Below are positions 7,842 to 16,505 of a stretch of DNA of 32,893 nt, piece by piece. The position numbers were made by a program, and so were the translations under genes. The stretch is from the NCBI GenBank assembly GCA_000702245.1, contig JNKY01000006.1:1-32893 (forward strand). The letters are read 5' to 3'. Under the pieces are notes generated by a model. The model was not told the origin of the DNA and made no database searches. It worked only from the letters and a program-made list of their open reading frames with translations. The DNA is from Lachnospiraceae bacterium C6A11. Lineage in GTDB: Bacteria; Bacillota; Clostridia; Lachnospirales; Lachnospiraceae. How positions within the stretch are numbered: position 1 is the stretch's first letter; every line of letters starts with the position of its first letter.

Positions 7842-8726
7842 ATGAACGTAATTGAAACAAACAATCTGACAAAATACTATGGGAAGATTAAGGGAATAGA
7901 TGGCCTGAATCTTACCGTGGAGAAAGGAGATTTCTTCGGCTTTATCGGACCGAACGGAGCCGGCAAATCGACCTGCATCAGAACGCTGCTCGGGCTTATC
8001 AAGCCTACGGGGGGCAGCGCAAAAGTGCTCGGACACGACATAGTGACCGGTCACGACGAGATCCTTAAAGGGATAGGGTATCTTCCTTCGGAGATTAATT
8101 TTTACAGCGGTATGAAGGTTAAGGATGTTATAAAATACTCCGCCGATCTTCACAAAAAGGACTGCAGCGAGGCGGCTGCAGAGATAGTTGAGAGACTGGG
8201 ACTTGATGTTGAGAAGAAGGTGGATGATCTTTCGCTCGGTAACAGAAAGAAGGCCGGCATCGTATGCGCATTGCAGCATAGACCGGAGCTTATCATCATG
8301 GATGAACCGACCTCAGGTCTGGATCCACTGATGCAGCACGAGTTCTTCAACATACTTACAGAGCAGCACGAAAAGGGCGCAACTGTATTTCTTTCTTCAC
8401 ACATTCTGTCGGAGGTTCAGACACACTGCAGGACAGCGGCCTTCATCAAGGATGGACGCATCATCATGGCTGACCGCGTGGATAAGCTTGAGAAGACCGG
8501 CGCCAAGAAGGTTACGCTTCGCGGAAGACTAAGTGAGGACTTCAAGGCAGGTCTCGCAGATATGGCGGACGAAATATCCGACAAGGTCATCGAAGAGAAG
8601 TTTGCAAGCTTCCTCTACAGCGGCGACATCGTGAAGCTTCTGACCATGCTGGCTGACGAGAAGCCGAAGGATGTCACAATCACAGAGCCGACGATGGAAG
8701 AAATATTCATGAACTACTATGAATGA
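7842..8726 (+). CDS. ABC transporter ATP-binding protein (second exporter)
   Basis: This 294-residue ATPase of the BcrA/drug-resistance group has Walker A GPNGAGKSTCI (~37-47), signature LSLGNRKKAGI (~134-144), Walker B LIIMDEPTSGLDP and H-loop SSHILSEVQ. The ~80 residues after the nucleotide-binding core form the C-terminal extension common in this group. AAAGGAAAG precedes the ATG. It pairs with the ABC-2 permease that follows after 76 bases. Substrate unknown; antimicrobial peptide or lipid efflux is typical of the family. Confidence 0.92.
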   Translation: MNVIETNNLTKYYGKIKGIDGLNLTVEKGDFFGFIGPNGAGKSTCIRTLLGLIKPTGGSAKVLGHDIVTGHDEILKGIGYLPSEINFYSGMKVKDVIKYSADLHKKDCSEAAAEIVERLGLDVEKKVDDLSLGNRKKAGIVCALQHRPELIIMDEPTSGLDPLMQHEFFNILTEQHEKGATVFLSSHILSEVQTHCRTAAFIKDGRIIMADRVDKLEKTGAKKVTLRGRLSEDFKAGLADMADEISDKVIEEKFASFLYSGDIVKLLTMLADEKPKDVTITEPTMEEIFMNYYE

Positions 8727-8802
8727 TGCAGTATAGATAGTTGATCATGAGAGCAAAAATATGATCGAATCTGATCGTATCATTTAGAGAGTGAGGTTAA
8801 AT

Positions 8803-9591
8803 ATGACTATTTTAAAGAGAGAATTACTTTCACAAAAGTTTACTATACTTATCTGGGGGCTTGCGATCGGCCTGATGGTCGCAGCGTGTATATTCATCTA
8901 TCCTGAGATGACAAGTCAGATGGATCAGCTTAACGACATGATGTCGTCAATGGGCAACTTCTCAAAAGCCTTCGGAATGGACAATCTGGACTTTGGCACA
9001 CTGACAGGCTACTATGCGGTTGAATGCGGAAATATGCTTGGTATCGGCGGAGCTTTCTTCGCAGCGATCATAGGTGTATCTGCACTTATGAAGGAGGAGA
9101 GGGACAGAACAGCAGAGTTCCTTCTCACACATCCGGTTTCAAGAACTAAGGTCATTACAGAGAAGCTTATAAGCGTATTTGCGAGCATAATCATTATGAA
9201 CGCTATGGTTCTTGTATGCTCAGTTGTTCCGCTTTGCATCATCAAGGGAAAGGTTGAGTGGGGCACAGTGCTCCTGTTCCACCTGGCATATCTTATCCTG
9301 CAGTTTGAGATCGCAGGAATCTGCTTCGGCATATCAGCCTTCATCAGCAAGTTCGGAATCGGAATAGGCATCGGAATCGCAGCTGTATTTTATTTCATGA
9401 ATATCATCAGCAACCTGTCATCGGACGCGAAGGTGCTGAAATACATCACGCCTTTCGGCTACACAGACGGCTCGACGATTGCAAATACACAAACAATAGA
9501 AGGTAAGTACGTCCTTCCGGGCATGTGCCTGCTCACGGTCGGAGTCATCGTTGCTTACGTGAAATATACGAAGAAGGATATCCGAGCTTAA
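8803..9591 (+). CDS. ABC-2 type permease (second exporter)
   Basis: This 262-residue membrane protein has six predicted helices. Examples are FTILIWGLAIGLMVAACIFI near the N-terminus, a helix at ~80-100 with GGAFFAAIIGVSALM, and the conserved loop EERDRTAEFLLTHPVSRTKV that follows it, which marks ABC-2 permeases. ATG 8803 was chosen over GTG 8791 because GAGTGAGG fits as its ribosome site and would otherwise be inside the gene. A terminator follows within 80 bases, closing the export block. Confidence 0.9.
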   Translation: MTILKRELLSQKFTILIWGLAIGLMVAACIFIYPEMTSQMDQLNDMMSSMGNFSKAFGMDNLDFGTLTGYYAVECGNMLGIGGAFFAAIIGVSALMKEERDRTAEFLLTHPVSRTKVITEKLISVFASIIIMNAMVLVCSVVPLCIIKGKVEWGTVLLFHLAYLILQFEIAGICFGISAFISKFGIGIGIGIAAVFYFMNIISNLSSDAKVLKYITPFGYTDGSTIANTQTIEGKYVLPGMCLLTVGVIVAYVKYTKKDIRA

Positions 9592-9670
9592 GCTTATCCG
9601 TAAAACTAAACATATACACGTAATAATGTATAAAGATATCCGTATATAATTGCATATTTAAAGAACAAGA

Positions 9671-9720
9671 AAAACATTCTCTCTAATTGATTAATTGATC
9701 GATCTGAGAGAATGTTTTTA
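9671..9720. terminator. Terminator of the ABC exporter block
   Basis: A perfect 13-bp stem AAAACATTCTCTC / GAGAGAATGTTTT has a 22-base AT-rich loop. It carries an A-run before and T-run after, and lies 80 bases past the permease stop codon. Confidence 0.85.
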
Positions 9721-9786
9721 TAACATTATAGCGGATAATATGTTATAGTATATGCGTAGTAATGTCTTGAAAGAAAGAACAAAGAT

Positions 9787-10452
9787 ATGGATAAAAAAGC
9801 AGCAATAATATTTGATATGGATGGAACGCTTCTTGATACCGAGAGGATATATCAGAAGTACTGGAGGATCGCAGCGGAAGAGCTGGGCTACAAAATCAGT
9901 GATGAGGACTATCTGAATCTCAGGAGTCTCGGTCATACCTTTTCTCCGGGCAGATTCAAGGAACTGACCGGTGATGAAGAGGCTTATGTGAAGATCAGGA
10001 CCAGGCGTAAAGAGCTGATGGAGCCTTATATGAACAGTATCAGCATACCGCTTAAGCCTTACGTTAAAGAGGCTCTGGAGAAGCTGAAGGAGGCAGGATA
10101 TCTGCTTGCCATCGCGACCGCCACGAATAAAACGCTGTCTGAGGAATATCTCGGAAGAGCAGGCCTCAGGGAGTATTTTGATGAGATAATCTGCGCAGTC
10201 ATGGTGAAGACCGGAAAGCCTGCGCCGGATATATATCAATACGCCTGTGAGAAGCTGGGTATAGAACCGAAGGATGCCTTCGCGGTGGAGGATGCACCGA
10301 ATGGTGTTATTTCCGCAAGCACGGCCGGCTGCAGGACGATAATGATACCGGACCTTACGGAGCCGGACGAGGAGCTTAGAAAGTATATTGAATACAGAGC
10401 CGACAATCTTATGAAAGCGGCTGAATATGTTATGGGAATAGAACAAAACTAA
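9787..10452 (+). CDS. HAD-superfamily phosphatase (beta-phosphoglucomutase-like)
   Basis: This 221-residue soluble hydrolase carries motif I FDMDGTLLDTE with nucleophile D10 and acid/base D12. Motif II is ATATNKTLS, motif III is the Lys in VKTGKPAPDIY, and motif IV is VEDAPNGVISA. The alpha-helical cap between motifs I and II marks subclass IA, which includes beta-phosphoglucomutases and small sugar- or glycolate-phosphate phosphatases. The substrate cannot be assigned. The gene ends 21 bases before the cyclic-di-GMP gene and is probably cotranscribed with it. The ribosome site is weak (AAAGAAAG). Confidence 0.88.
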   Translation: MDKKAAIIFDMDGTLLDTERIYQKYWRIAAEELGYKISDEDYLNLRSLGHTFSPGRFKELTGDEEAYVKIRTRRKELMEPYMNSISIPLKPYVKEALEKLKEAGYLLAIATATNKTLSEEYLGRAGLREYFDEIICAVMVKTGKPAPDIYQYACEKLGIEPKDAFAVEDAPNGVISASTAGCRTIMIPDLTEPDEELRKYIEYRADNLMKAAEYVMGIEQN

Positions 10453-10473
10453 CTTTAATGGGGAGGAGCAAAA

Positions 10474-13400
10474 ATGACTGAAGTTGAACAGGAGAAGGTA
10501 ATCTATAATCAGATCACATCAGCTCTTGCTGAACAGTATGATACGATCTACTACATCGATATTGAGACCGGTACATACTCCGAGATATCATCGACTGATG
10601 ACTACAAAAAACTGAATGTTCCGGCGACGGGTAATGACTTCTTTTCTGAAAGCAGAAGGAGCATCCGAAAATACGTGCATCCGGAGGATCAGGAGAAGGC
10701 AATCAGTCTCCATTATAAGGATGTCATGCTGCACAACCTGAAGAATAGGAACTCTTTCTCGATGGCATGGCGTCTGATAGTGAACGGTCAGGTACGTCAC
10801 ATCCGACATACGGAGATATTGGCCAGAGATAAAAAGCATATCATCGTATGTATCGAAAATATAGATGTTGAAGTGAAGTCGGAGCAGGCTCTGCAGGAAT
10901 CACAGAAGAAGAGCATAACCTATACCCAGATTGCGGAGAGGCTTGCATCTTACTTCGATATGATCTATTACATCGACTGTGAAAGCGGACATTATTCGGA
11001 GCTTTCCACGAAGAAGATTTCCGGCGAGCTTAAGATCCAGGAAGAAGGAGACGATTTCTTTAAGGCTTCCCGGAACAATGCGGACCGATTGATATATTTT
11101 GAAGACAGAGACAGAATAAAGCTGTTTCTGGACAAGGACAATCTGATATCACAGCTGGAAACCCGCCGTCAGCTGACGGTGGATTATCGACTTATCATAG
11201 ACGGTGCCAGGACTCAGTATACACGTATGTCTGTAACCTACTCCACGGATCATACTCATTTTATCATATGCGTAGAGAACCGCGAGGAGGAGGTCCGCAG
11301 GGAGAAGGAGCATCTGGCGGCACTTTCTATGGCCAATGAGATTGCCCGCAGGGATGAACTGACGCATACGAAGAACAAAACTGCTTATCAGGAAGCTGAG
11401 AAGGAGCTTCAAAAGCAGATAGAAGAAGGAAATGCCTGTTTTGGTATCGTGATCTGCGATATTAACGGCCTTAAGGTGATAAATGACACTGAAGGTCACA
11501 AGGCAGGAGACGAATATATAAAAGCCTGCTGTAAGATGATATGCAGGATCTTCCAGCATAGCCCGGTATATCGTATCGGCGGGGATGAGTTTGTAGTTAT
11601 CCTCAGGGGACAGGATTATGAGAAACGGACAAGTCTGATAGGAGCAATAAAAAGGCAGGTCGAGGAAAATATACGTATCGGAGAAGGCGCAAACGTTGCG
11701 TTCGGACTGGCGGAATATCAGTCTGTTTCAGATCGCTCGGTTGAGGCGGTATTTAACCGTGCTGACAGTAAAATGTATGAGGAAAAGGCACGTCTGAAGG
11801 AGATGAAGCTTGTTCAGGAGAGTCATTCTTTCATGGAGAATTCCGGCTTCAGGATGATAAGTGAGGAGAGGCGTATCATGCTGGATGCCCTCTACAAGGC
11901 ATTCGACGTGGTTTCGGAAGGAACGTACGTATACCTCTGTGATATGAAATACGATTATTCACGCTGGTGCAAAAGCGCAGTGGATGCATTTGGACTACCG
12001 TCTGAATACATGTACGGTGCAGGAGATATCTGGGAGAACAGGATCCATCCTGAGGACCGCGCGGCTTATCACCAAGGTATTGATGAGATATTCTCGGGAG
12101 TTGCAGCAGGCCATGATATGCAGTACAGGGCTAGACGCGTGAACGGTGAATATGATGTCTGCACCTGCAAGGGTGTTGTTATCCGTGATTATATGGGCGA
12201 GCCTGATTATTTTGCAGGAACCATCCGTGATCATGGCATGCAGGGACATATAGATACACTTACCGGACTCAGAAATCAGTATGGATTCTTTGAGGATCTT
12301 GACAGCTTTATCAAGAGAGAAACAAGTGTCAACGTTATCCTGTTCGGCATCAGCAGGTTTTCTGAGATAAACGAAATGTATGGATATCATTTCGGAAATC
12401 GTGTACTGCAGCTCTATGCAAGAAGAGTATTGGAACTTGCCGATAATACTATGCATGTTTACAGAATTGACGGAACGAAGTTTGCAGTGATCAGCAATAC
12501 ATTTTCAATGGATGAATTCCGGCAGAATTATAATCGTTTGCGGACGGTTATGCATGAAGGCCTGAAGGTTGATGATAAGAATATACTGCTGGATCTGTAC
12601 GGCGGAGTACTGTCTGTTAATAATTTTGAAATCGATTCACAGACAGTATATTCGTGCCTTAATTTCGCCAAGGAGGAATCAAAGGTTCGCCGCCAGGGAG
12701 AACTGGTTGAATTCCGTGATGCCCTGAACGAAGAGAATCGTCACGGACTTGAAAAGCTTCATGCGATTCGCGGTTCGATCAAACATGGGTACAGGGGATT
12801 CTATCTGCTCTATCAGCCGGTGGTTGATGCTCAGACTGAGCGTCTGATCGGTGCAGAGGCACTGCTTCGCTGGAAGGATGACAAATACGGCGTTGTTCCT
12901 CCGGATCAGTTTATTCCGATACTGGAGTCGGATCCGTTGTTCCCGGAACTTGGAGAATGGATCATCCGTGAGTCTGTTCTAGCAGCAAAACATATGCTGA
13001 AGCAGGACCCTGATTTTGTCATTAATATCAATCTGTCATATACACAGCTGGAAAAACCTGATTTCGTGGATATGGTACTTAATGTCCTGAATGAACTGGA
13101 ATATCCACCTGAACATGTCTGCTTTGAAGTCACTGAACGCTGCAGACTGCTTGATCTTGAACTCCTAAAAAATGTGCTTACAAGCCTGATGTCAAACGGA
13201 ATCCTTGTGGCACTCGATGATTTCGGAACAGGTTTCTCTTCGGTTGGTATCCTGAAGGAGATTCCGGTCAATATCATCAAGATAGACCGCGGCTTTGTAC
13301 GTAAGATCGAGGAGAACGAACTGGATAGGAAGCTCGTTAAAAACATAGCTGATCTTGCTTCAATCTTCAGCGCGAAGGTCTGTGTTGAGGGAATCGAGAC

Positions 13401-13506
13401 GAAGGGTATGATAGATATCCTCAGAAGTTATAATGTGGAGAGCTTCCAGGGGTATTATTACGCCAAGCCTCTTCAGTTTGAGCAGTTTGTTGAGTGGAGA
13501 AAATAA
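10474..13506 (+). CDS. PAS-PAS-GGDEF-PAS-GGDEF(degenerate)-EAL cyclic-di-GMP protein
   Basis: This 1010-residue signalling protein would make and/or break cyclic-di-GMP. Two tandem PAS-like domains (~15-130 and ~150-272) repeat the motif YYIDxExGxYSExS, so they arose by duplication. GGDEF1 (~290-450) has intact RIGGDEF (~365-371) and the upstream DINGLKVINDTEGHKAGDE metal/substrate segment. A third PAS (~470-595) has the WENRIHPEDRAAY motif. The second GGDEF is degenerate (RIDGTKF, ~664). EAL (~760-1005) keeps EALLRW, NINLSYTQ, FEVTE, DDFGTG, KID, VEGIET and QGYYYAKP, so phosphodiesterase activity is plausible. No RxxD inhibition site precedes GGDEF1. There is no membrane segment, so the input is cytosolic. 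The start has GGGGAGGAG upstream. Confidence 0.92.
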   Translation: MTEVEQEKVIYNQITSALAEQYDTIYYIDIETGTYSEISSTDDYKKLNVPATGNDFFSESRRSIRKYVHPEDQEKAISLHYKDVMLHNLKNRNSFSMAWRLIVNGQVRHIRHTEILARDKKHIIVCIENIDVEVKSEQALQESQKKSITYTQIAERLASYFDMIYYIDCESGHYSELSTKKISGELKIQEEGDDFFKASRNNADRLIYFEDRDRIKLFLDKDNLISQLETRRQLTVDYRLIIDGARTQYTRMSVTYSTDHTHFIICVENREEEVRREKEHLAALSMANEIARRDELTHTKNKTAYQEAEKELQKQIEEGNACFGIVICDINGLKVINDTEGHKAGDEYIKACCKMICRIFQHSPVYRIGGDEFVVILRGQDYEKRTSLIGAIKRQVEENIRIGEGANVAFGLAEYQSVSDRSVEAVFNRADSKMYEEKARLKEMKLVQESHSFMENSGFRMISEERRIMLDALYKAFDVVSEGTYVYLCDMKYDYSRWCKSAVDAFGLPSEYMYGAGDIWENRIHPEDRAAYHQGIDEIFSGVAAGHDMQYRARRVNGEYDVCTCKGVVIRDYMGEPDYFAGTIRDHGMQGHIDTLTGLRNQYGFFEDLDSFIKRETSVNVILFGISRFSEINEMYGYHFGNRVLQLYARRVLELADNTMHVYRIDGTKFAVISNTFSMDEFRQNYNRLRTVMHEGLKVDDKNILLDLYGGVLSVNNFEIDSQTVYSCLNFAKEESKVRRQGELVEFRDALNEENRHGLEKLHAIRGSIKHGYRGFYLLYQPVVDAQTERLIGAEALLRWKDDKYGVVPPDQFIPILESDPLFPELGEWIIRESVLAAKHMLKQDPDFVININLSYTQLEKPDFVDMVLNVLNELEYPPEHVCFEVTERCRLLDLELLKNVLTSLMSNGILVALDDFGTGFSSVGILKEIPVNIIKIDRGFVRKIEENELDRKLVKNIADLASIFSAKVCVEGIETKGMIDILRSYNVESFQGYYYAKPLQFEQFVEWRK

Positions 13507-13556
13507 ATCCTAAAGCTGTATTTAATGATTCTTAATAAAGCCTAATGAATGCTTAA

Positions 13557-13585
13557 TTGATATTGTCCTTTTCAGGTTTTATAGT
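13557..13585 (+). promoter_or_regulatory. Promoter for the 13652 lipoprotein gene
   Basis: TTGATA (13557-13562), a 17-base spacer and TATAGT (13580-13585) lie 66 bases before the lipoprotein start. The 5' leader then holds an 11-bp hairpin with one bulge (13596-13606 with 13615-13624) that lacks a T-run. Confidence 0.6.
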
Positions 13586-13651
13586 GTATTTCGAAGGGTG
13601 GATGACAGAGCTCGGTCATCACCCGGTGACCTGTGAAGGAGGGAAAATAAA

Positions 13652-14809
13652 ATGAGTACAGGAAGCAAAACAGGTTTTATAGTAGTATTAATGATGATAG
13701 CTTTCATTCTGTTCGGAGTGTCAGGCTGCGGTAAGGGCAGTGATGAAAAGAAGAAGGATACGACGGTAGACATATTTGATGACTCGGACGTCAAGCAGAC
13801 CACGACCAAGAACAAGGATTCGCTGACAGATATGGAAGTATCCACGAATGAGGACGGATACAAGACCACTGAATACACAAAGGACAGCGAAGAGGAAGCT
13901 AAGAACTGTAAGGAGCAGATGATAGTCCTCAGCGGCAGAAAGAGCGACGTTTACAAGATCGAAGAGGACTGCTACTGCAAAGGCGACAAATACGTTATCT
14001 ATTTCCGCAAGGGATGTGTGATCACCGGTGATACTGCAGCGGCTGTAGAGGGCGTTATGAAGAGGCTCGAGGAGCTTTACGGAATGAGCTTCGATAACAC
14101 CGACCACCTGACCACCTATCCGTGGCGCAGAGAGTTCTTCGGAATGACAAGCTATAACGGAATCAATACGGATAATAAAAGAGTGAATATCCTCGTCAAG
14201 CCTTACGAGGACGGCGCGGAGGAATACACCGACGATTCGGTAGTTCTTCTCTATGATAAATACATGGATATGGAATGCGGCGATTTCGGCAACGTCATTG
14301 CAGGTCTTGCACGTGCGCTGAGAGAGCGTCAGAGCGGCTTCATGGGCGATATATTTGAAAGAGGCTTTGCGCTTTACAATGAAGAGAAGCTGGGTAAAGA
14401 ATACAACCTTGCAGACGAGAGGATGATCCAGTTTATAGACACGGATGGCAAGGAAGACCAGTTTAATAAGTCTGATGTCGTAAATGATCCGGAAGGCGTT
14501 TATAAGAAGCTTGAGGAGGGCGAAGAGAGCGGCAATTTCCTTGTATTCAATATTCCTTATTTATATGAATACGGATACAGATTCGTCAGCTTCCTGATGG
14601 AAACCTACGGTTCAGACGTGGTTAAGCAGATCAGTGAGATATCTACCGGATACAATTATGATTACGGTTTTGTGGATATCGAGCTGGAGATCATAAAGAA
14701 AGCAACATCGGATGATGTATTTACGAAGTTCGCTCAGTGGCTTTCAAACGATTGGGATAACTATATAAAGGATTATATGGATTTCCTCGACGCTTCGACA
14801 GCTGAATAA
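13652..14809 (+). CDS. Lipoprotein of unknown function, possible pseudo-metalloprotease
   Basis: This 385-residue exported lipoprotein has a hydrophobic signal (FIVVLMMIAFILFG) ending in the lipobox VSGC at residues ~24-27, then a charged linker rich in K, D and T. The mature part shows no sure family. It carries a segment GNVIAGLARALRERQSG (~211-227), then FERGFALYNEEKL about 10 residues later. This spacing copies the HExxH ... W/ExGFAxY pattern of gluzincin peptidases but with no zinc histidines, so it may be an inactive relative. It has its own promoter, an AAGGAGGG ribosome site and a terminator after it, so it is monocistronic. Confidence 0.75.
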   Translation: MSTGSKTGFIVVLMMIAFILFGVSGCGKGSDEKKKDTTVDIFDDSDVKQTTTKNKDSLTDMEVSTNEDGYKTTEYTKDSEEEAKNCKEQMIVLSGRKSDVYKIEEDCYCKGDKYVIYFRKGCVITGDTAAAVEGVMKRLEELYGMSFDNTDHLTTYPWRREFFGMTSYNGINTDNKRVNILVKPYEDGAEEYTDDSVVLLYDKYMDMECGDFGNVIAGLARALRERQSGFMGDIFERGFALYNEEKLGKEYNLADERMIQFIDTDGKEDQFNKSDVVNDPEGVYKKLEEGEESGNFLVFNIPYLYEYGYRFVSFLMETYGSDVVKQISEISTGYNYDYGFVDIELEIIKKATSDDVFTKFAQWLSNDWDNYIKDYMDFLDASTAE

Positions 14810-14830
14810 CTGCATATAATAAAAAAGTAT

Positions 14831-14861
14831 AAAAAACAGGTTGCAATATTACCTGTTTTTT
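14831..14861 (+). terminator. Terminator after the 13652 lipoprotein gene
   Basis: The stem AAAAAACAGGT / ACCTGTTTTTT has a 9-base loop and ends in a T-run, 22 bases after the stop codon. It separates this gene from the cobalamin-controlled operon. Confidence 0.9.
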
Positions 14862-14917
14862 ATTATTTTATATATGTTTTAAATATATAGATACACAGTG
14901 CCTTTGGACTGAAGCAT

Positions 14918-15215
14918 GACAGATAGATGGCTGGAATTGTGGGTGACCGGAGATATCATGATGTCTGTTGTTAGTGATCAGTCGCACGGGTTAAAAGGGA
15001 AACAGGTGAGAATCCTGTACGATCTCGTCACTGTATTGAGGGAGTATATATCTATATGTCATAGCTGATAGTCATCTAAGCGGAACACAGCCGGGTGGAT
15101 GTGCTAAGATATGATATGGTCACTGACTGCAGAGTGTGCCGGTGAAAGGTGCAGGGCAGTTGGGAAGGCTGATATATATGTTGATGGCTGAGCCAGGAAA
15201 CCTGCTGGGTATCTG
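14918..15215 (+). ncRNA. Cobalamin (B12/AdoCbl-type) riboswitch
   Basis: The most conserved B12-element blocks are present in order. TTAAAAGGGAAACAGGTGAG (from 14991) is followed by AATCCTGT and CTCGTCACTGT. The closing block AGCCAGGAAACCTGCT is at 15191-15205 or so. P1 can be drawn as CAGATA (14920-14925) with TATCTG (15210-15215). The insert between them carries the usual peripheral stems. It precedes a CbiK-type chelatase and a B12-type ABC importer, which fits cobalamin repression of uptake genes. Confidence 0.9.
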
Positions 15216-15433
15216 ATACAGAGAGTAGCTTTTTATTCTCAGATCACGAGGAATTGGTCGTATCGTATATTTCTCTGGGGCTTTATTTTTTGTGTAAGCT
15301 TCCGGCGTGTTTTTAATGCGGGAATCTTGCTGAAAGCTTTCGGACTTCTTGGCACAAACGTGCGATCCTTCCTATTTCCCATCTCTGAGTTTAAAAATAC
15401 ATATTTTTTTCTATCAACAAGGAGGACATAGAA
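15216..15433 (+). promoter_or_regulatory. Riboswitch expression platform and leader
   Basis: About 218 bases separate the aptamer from the first gene. ATCTGA at 15211-15216 can pair with TCAGAT near 15239-15244, which would compete with P1, so it is a candidate switch. A weaker hairpin GAGGAAT/ATTTCTC (15248-15275) followed by CTTTATTTTTT (to ~15291) could be the regulated terminator. The rest (to 15419) shows no gene. The pairing is my reading and is not computed. Confidence 0.45.
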
Positions 15434-16504
15434 ATGAAGAAGAAGACTTTGCTTGCGTTACTGCTCGTAGCTATGATCTGCGTATTTGCAGCATGCGGCA
15501 AGAAGGACGATGACAAGAAGGACACAACCACTGAAGCAACCACTGCTAAGACAGAGGAGCCTACAGAGGTAACAACAGAGGATACTACAGAAGGAACAAC
15601 AGTAACAACTACTGAGGCTACTTCAGAGGACACAGAGGAAGAAGACGAAGAGAACTACGAGACCGGTGATGCATCTCTTGATGATCCAAGAAATGCAGAC
15701 GAGATCGGCGAGAAAGAAATCCTTGTAGTAAGCTTCGGAACAAGCTTTAATGATTCAAGAAGATTTGATATAGGCGGAATAGAAGCTGCCCTTGAGAAGG
15801 AATTCCCTGACTGGAGCGTTAGACGTGCATTTACAGCACAGATCATCATCGATCATGTAGAAAGACGTGACGGCGAGAAGATTGACAACGTTAAGGAAGC
15901 TCTTGACAGAGCAGTAGCTAACGGCGTTAAGGTTCTTGCAATTCAGCCAACACACCTTATGCACGGTTATGAGTATGATGAGCTCGTAGAGGAAGTTGCT
16001 AAGTACGCTGATTCATTCGAGAAGATCATCATCTCTGAGCCACTTCTTACATCAGATGAGGACTTTGAGAACGTTGCAAAGATCGTTGCTAAGGAGACAG
16101 CAGCATTTGACGACGGTGAGACAGCTGTTTGCTTCATGGGTCATGGTACAGAGCACGAGGCAAATGCAGTTTACACAAAGATGCAGGAGACTTTCGCAAA
16201 CCTTGGTTACAAGAACTACTTCGTAGGTACAGTTGAGGCTGAGCCATCATTCCAGGATGTAATCGACAAGGTTACAGAGCTTGGCGGATACAAGAAGGCA
16301 GTTCTCAGACCTCTCATGGTAGTTGCAGGCGATCACGCTAACAACGATATGGCAGGCGATGAGGATGATACATGGAAGACACTTTTCAAGAACGCAGGAT
16401 ATGAAGTTGAGACTGATATCCAGGGCCTTGGAAGAGTTGCTGAGATCCAGGAGATCTATGTAGCTCACTTAAAGACAGCATTAGAAGCAAACGAGGAACA
16501 GTAA
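15434..16504 (+). CDS. Lipoprotein CbiK-type sirohydrochlorin cobaltochelatase
   Basis: This 356-residue protein would insert a divalent metal (classically cobalt) into a tetrapyrrole, but on the outer face of the membrane. A signal peptide ends in the lipobox VFAAC with lipidated Cys21. A Thr/Glu/Asp-rich linker (~22-75) follows, then a CbiK domain from ~95. The metal ligands known for CbiK are conserved: H237 (MGHGTEHEA), E268 (GTVEAE) and H301 (VVAGDHANNDMAGDEDDTW). Their spacing (31 and 33) is close to that of characterised CbiK enzymes. The N-terminal motif ILVVSFGTSFNDSR is also diagnostic. It is first in a cobalamin-riboswitch operon. Cytoplasmic CbiK is normal for anaerobic B12 synthesis; an exported lipoprotein form is unusual. 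GGAGG precedes the ATG. Confidence 0.9.
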   Translation: MKKKTLLALLLVAMICVFAACGKKDDDKKDTTTEATTAKTEEPTEVTTEDTTEGTTVTTTEATSEDTEEEDEENYETGDASLDDPRNADEIGEKEILVVSFGTSFNDSRRFDIGGIEAALEKEFPDWSVRRAFTAQIIIDHVERRDGEKIDNVKEALDRAVANGVKVLAIQPTHLMHGYEYDELVEEVAKYADSFEKIIISEPLLTSDEDFENVAKIVAKETAAFDDGETAVCFMGHGTEHEANAVYTKMQETFANLGYKNYFVGTVEAEPSFQDVIDKVTELGGYKKAVLRPLMVVAGDHANNDMAGDEDDTWKTLFKNAGYEVETDIQGLGRVAEIQEIYVAHLKTALEANEEQ

Positions 16505-16505
16505 T

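Noticed and set aside
13596-13624. Hairpin before the 13652 lipoprotein gene as a terminator of the cyclic-di-GMP gene
   Set aside because: It follows a good promoter for the next gene and has no T-run, so it is more likely part of that gene's leader.
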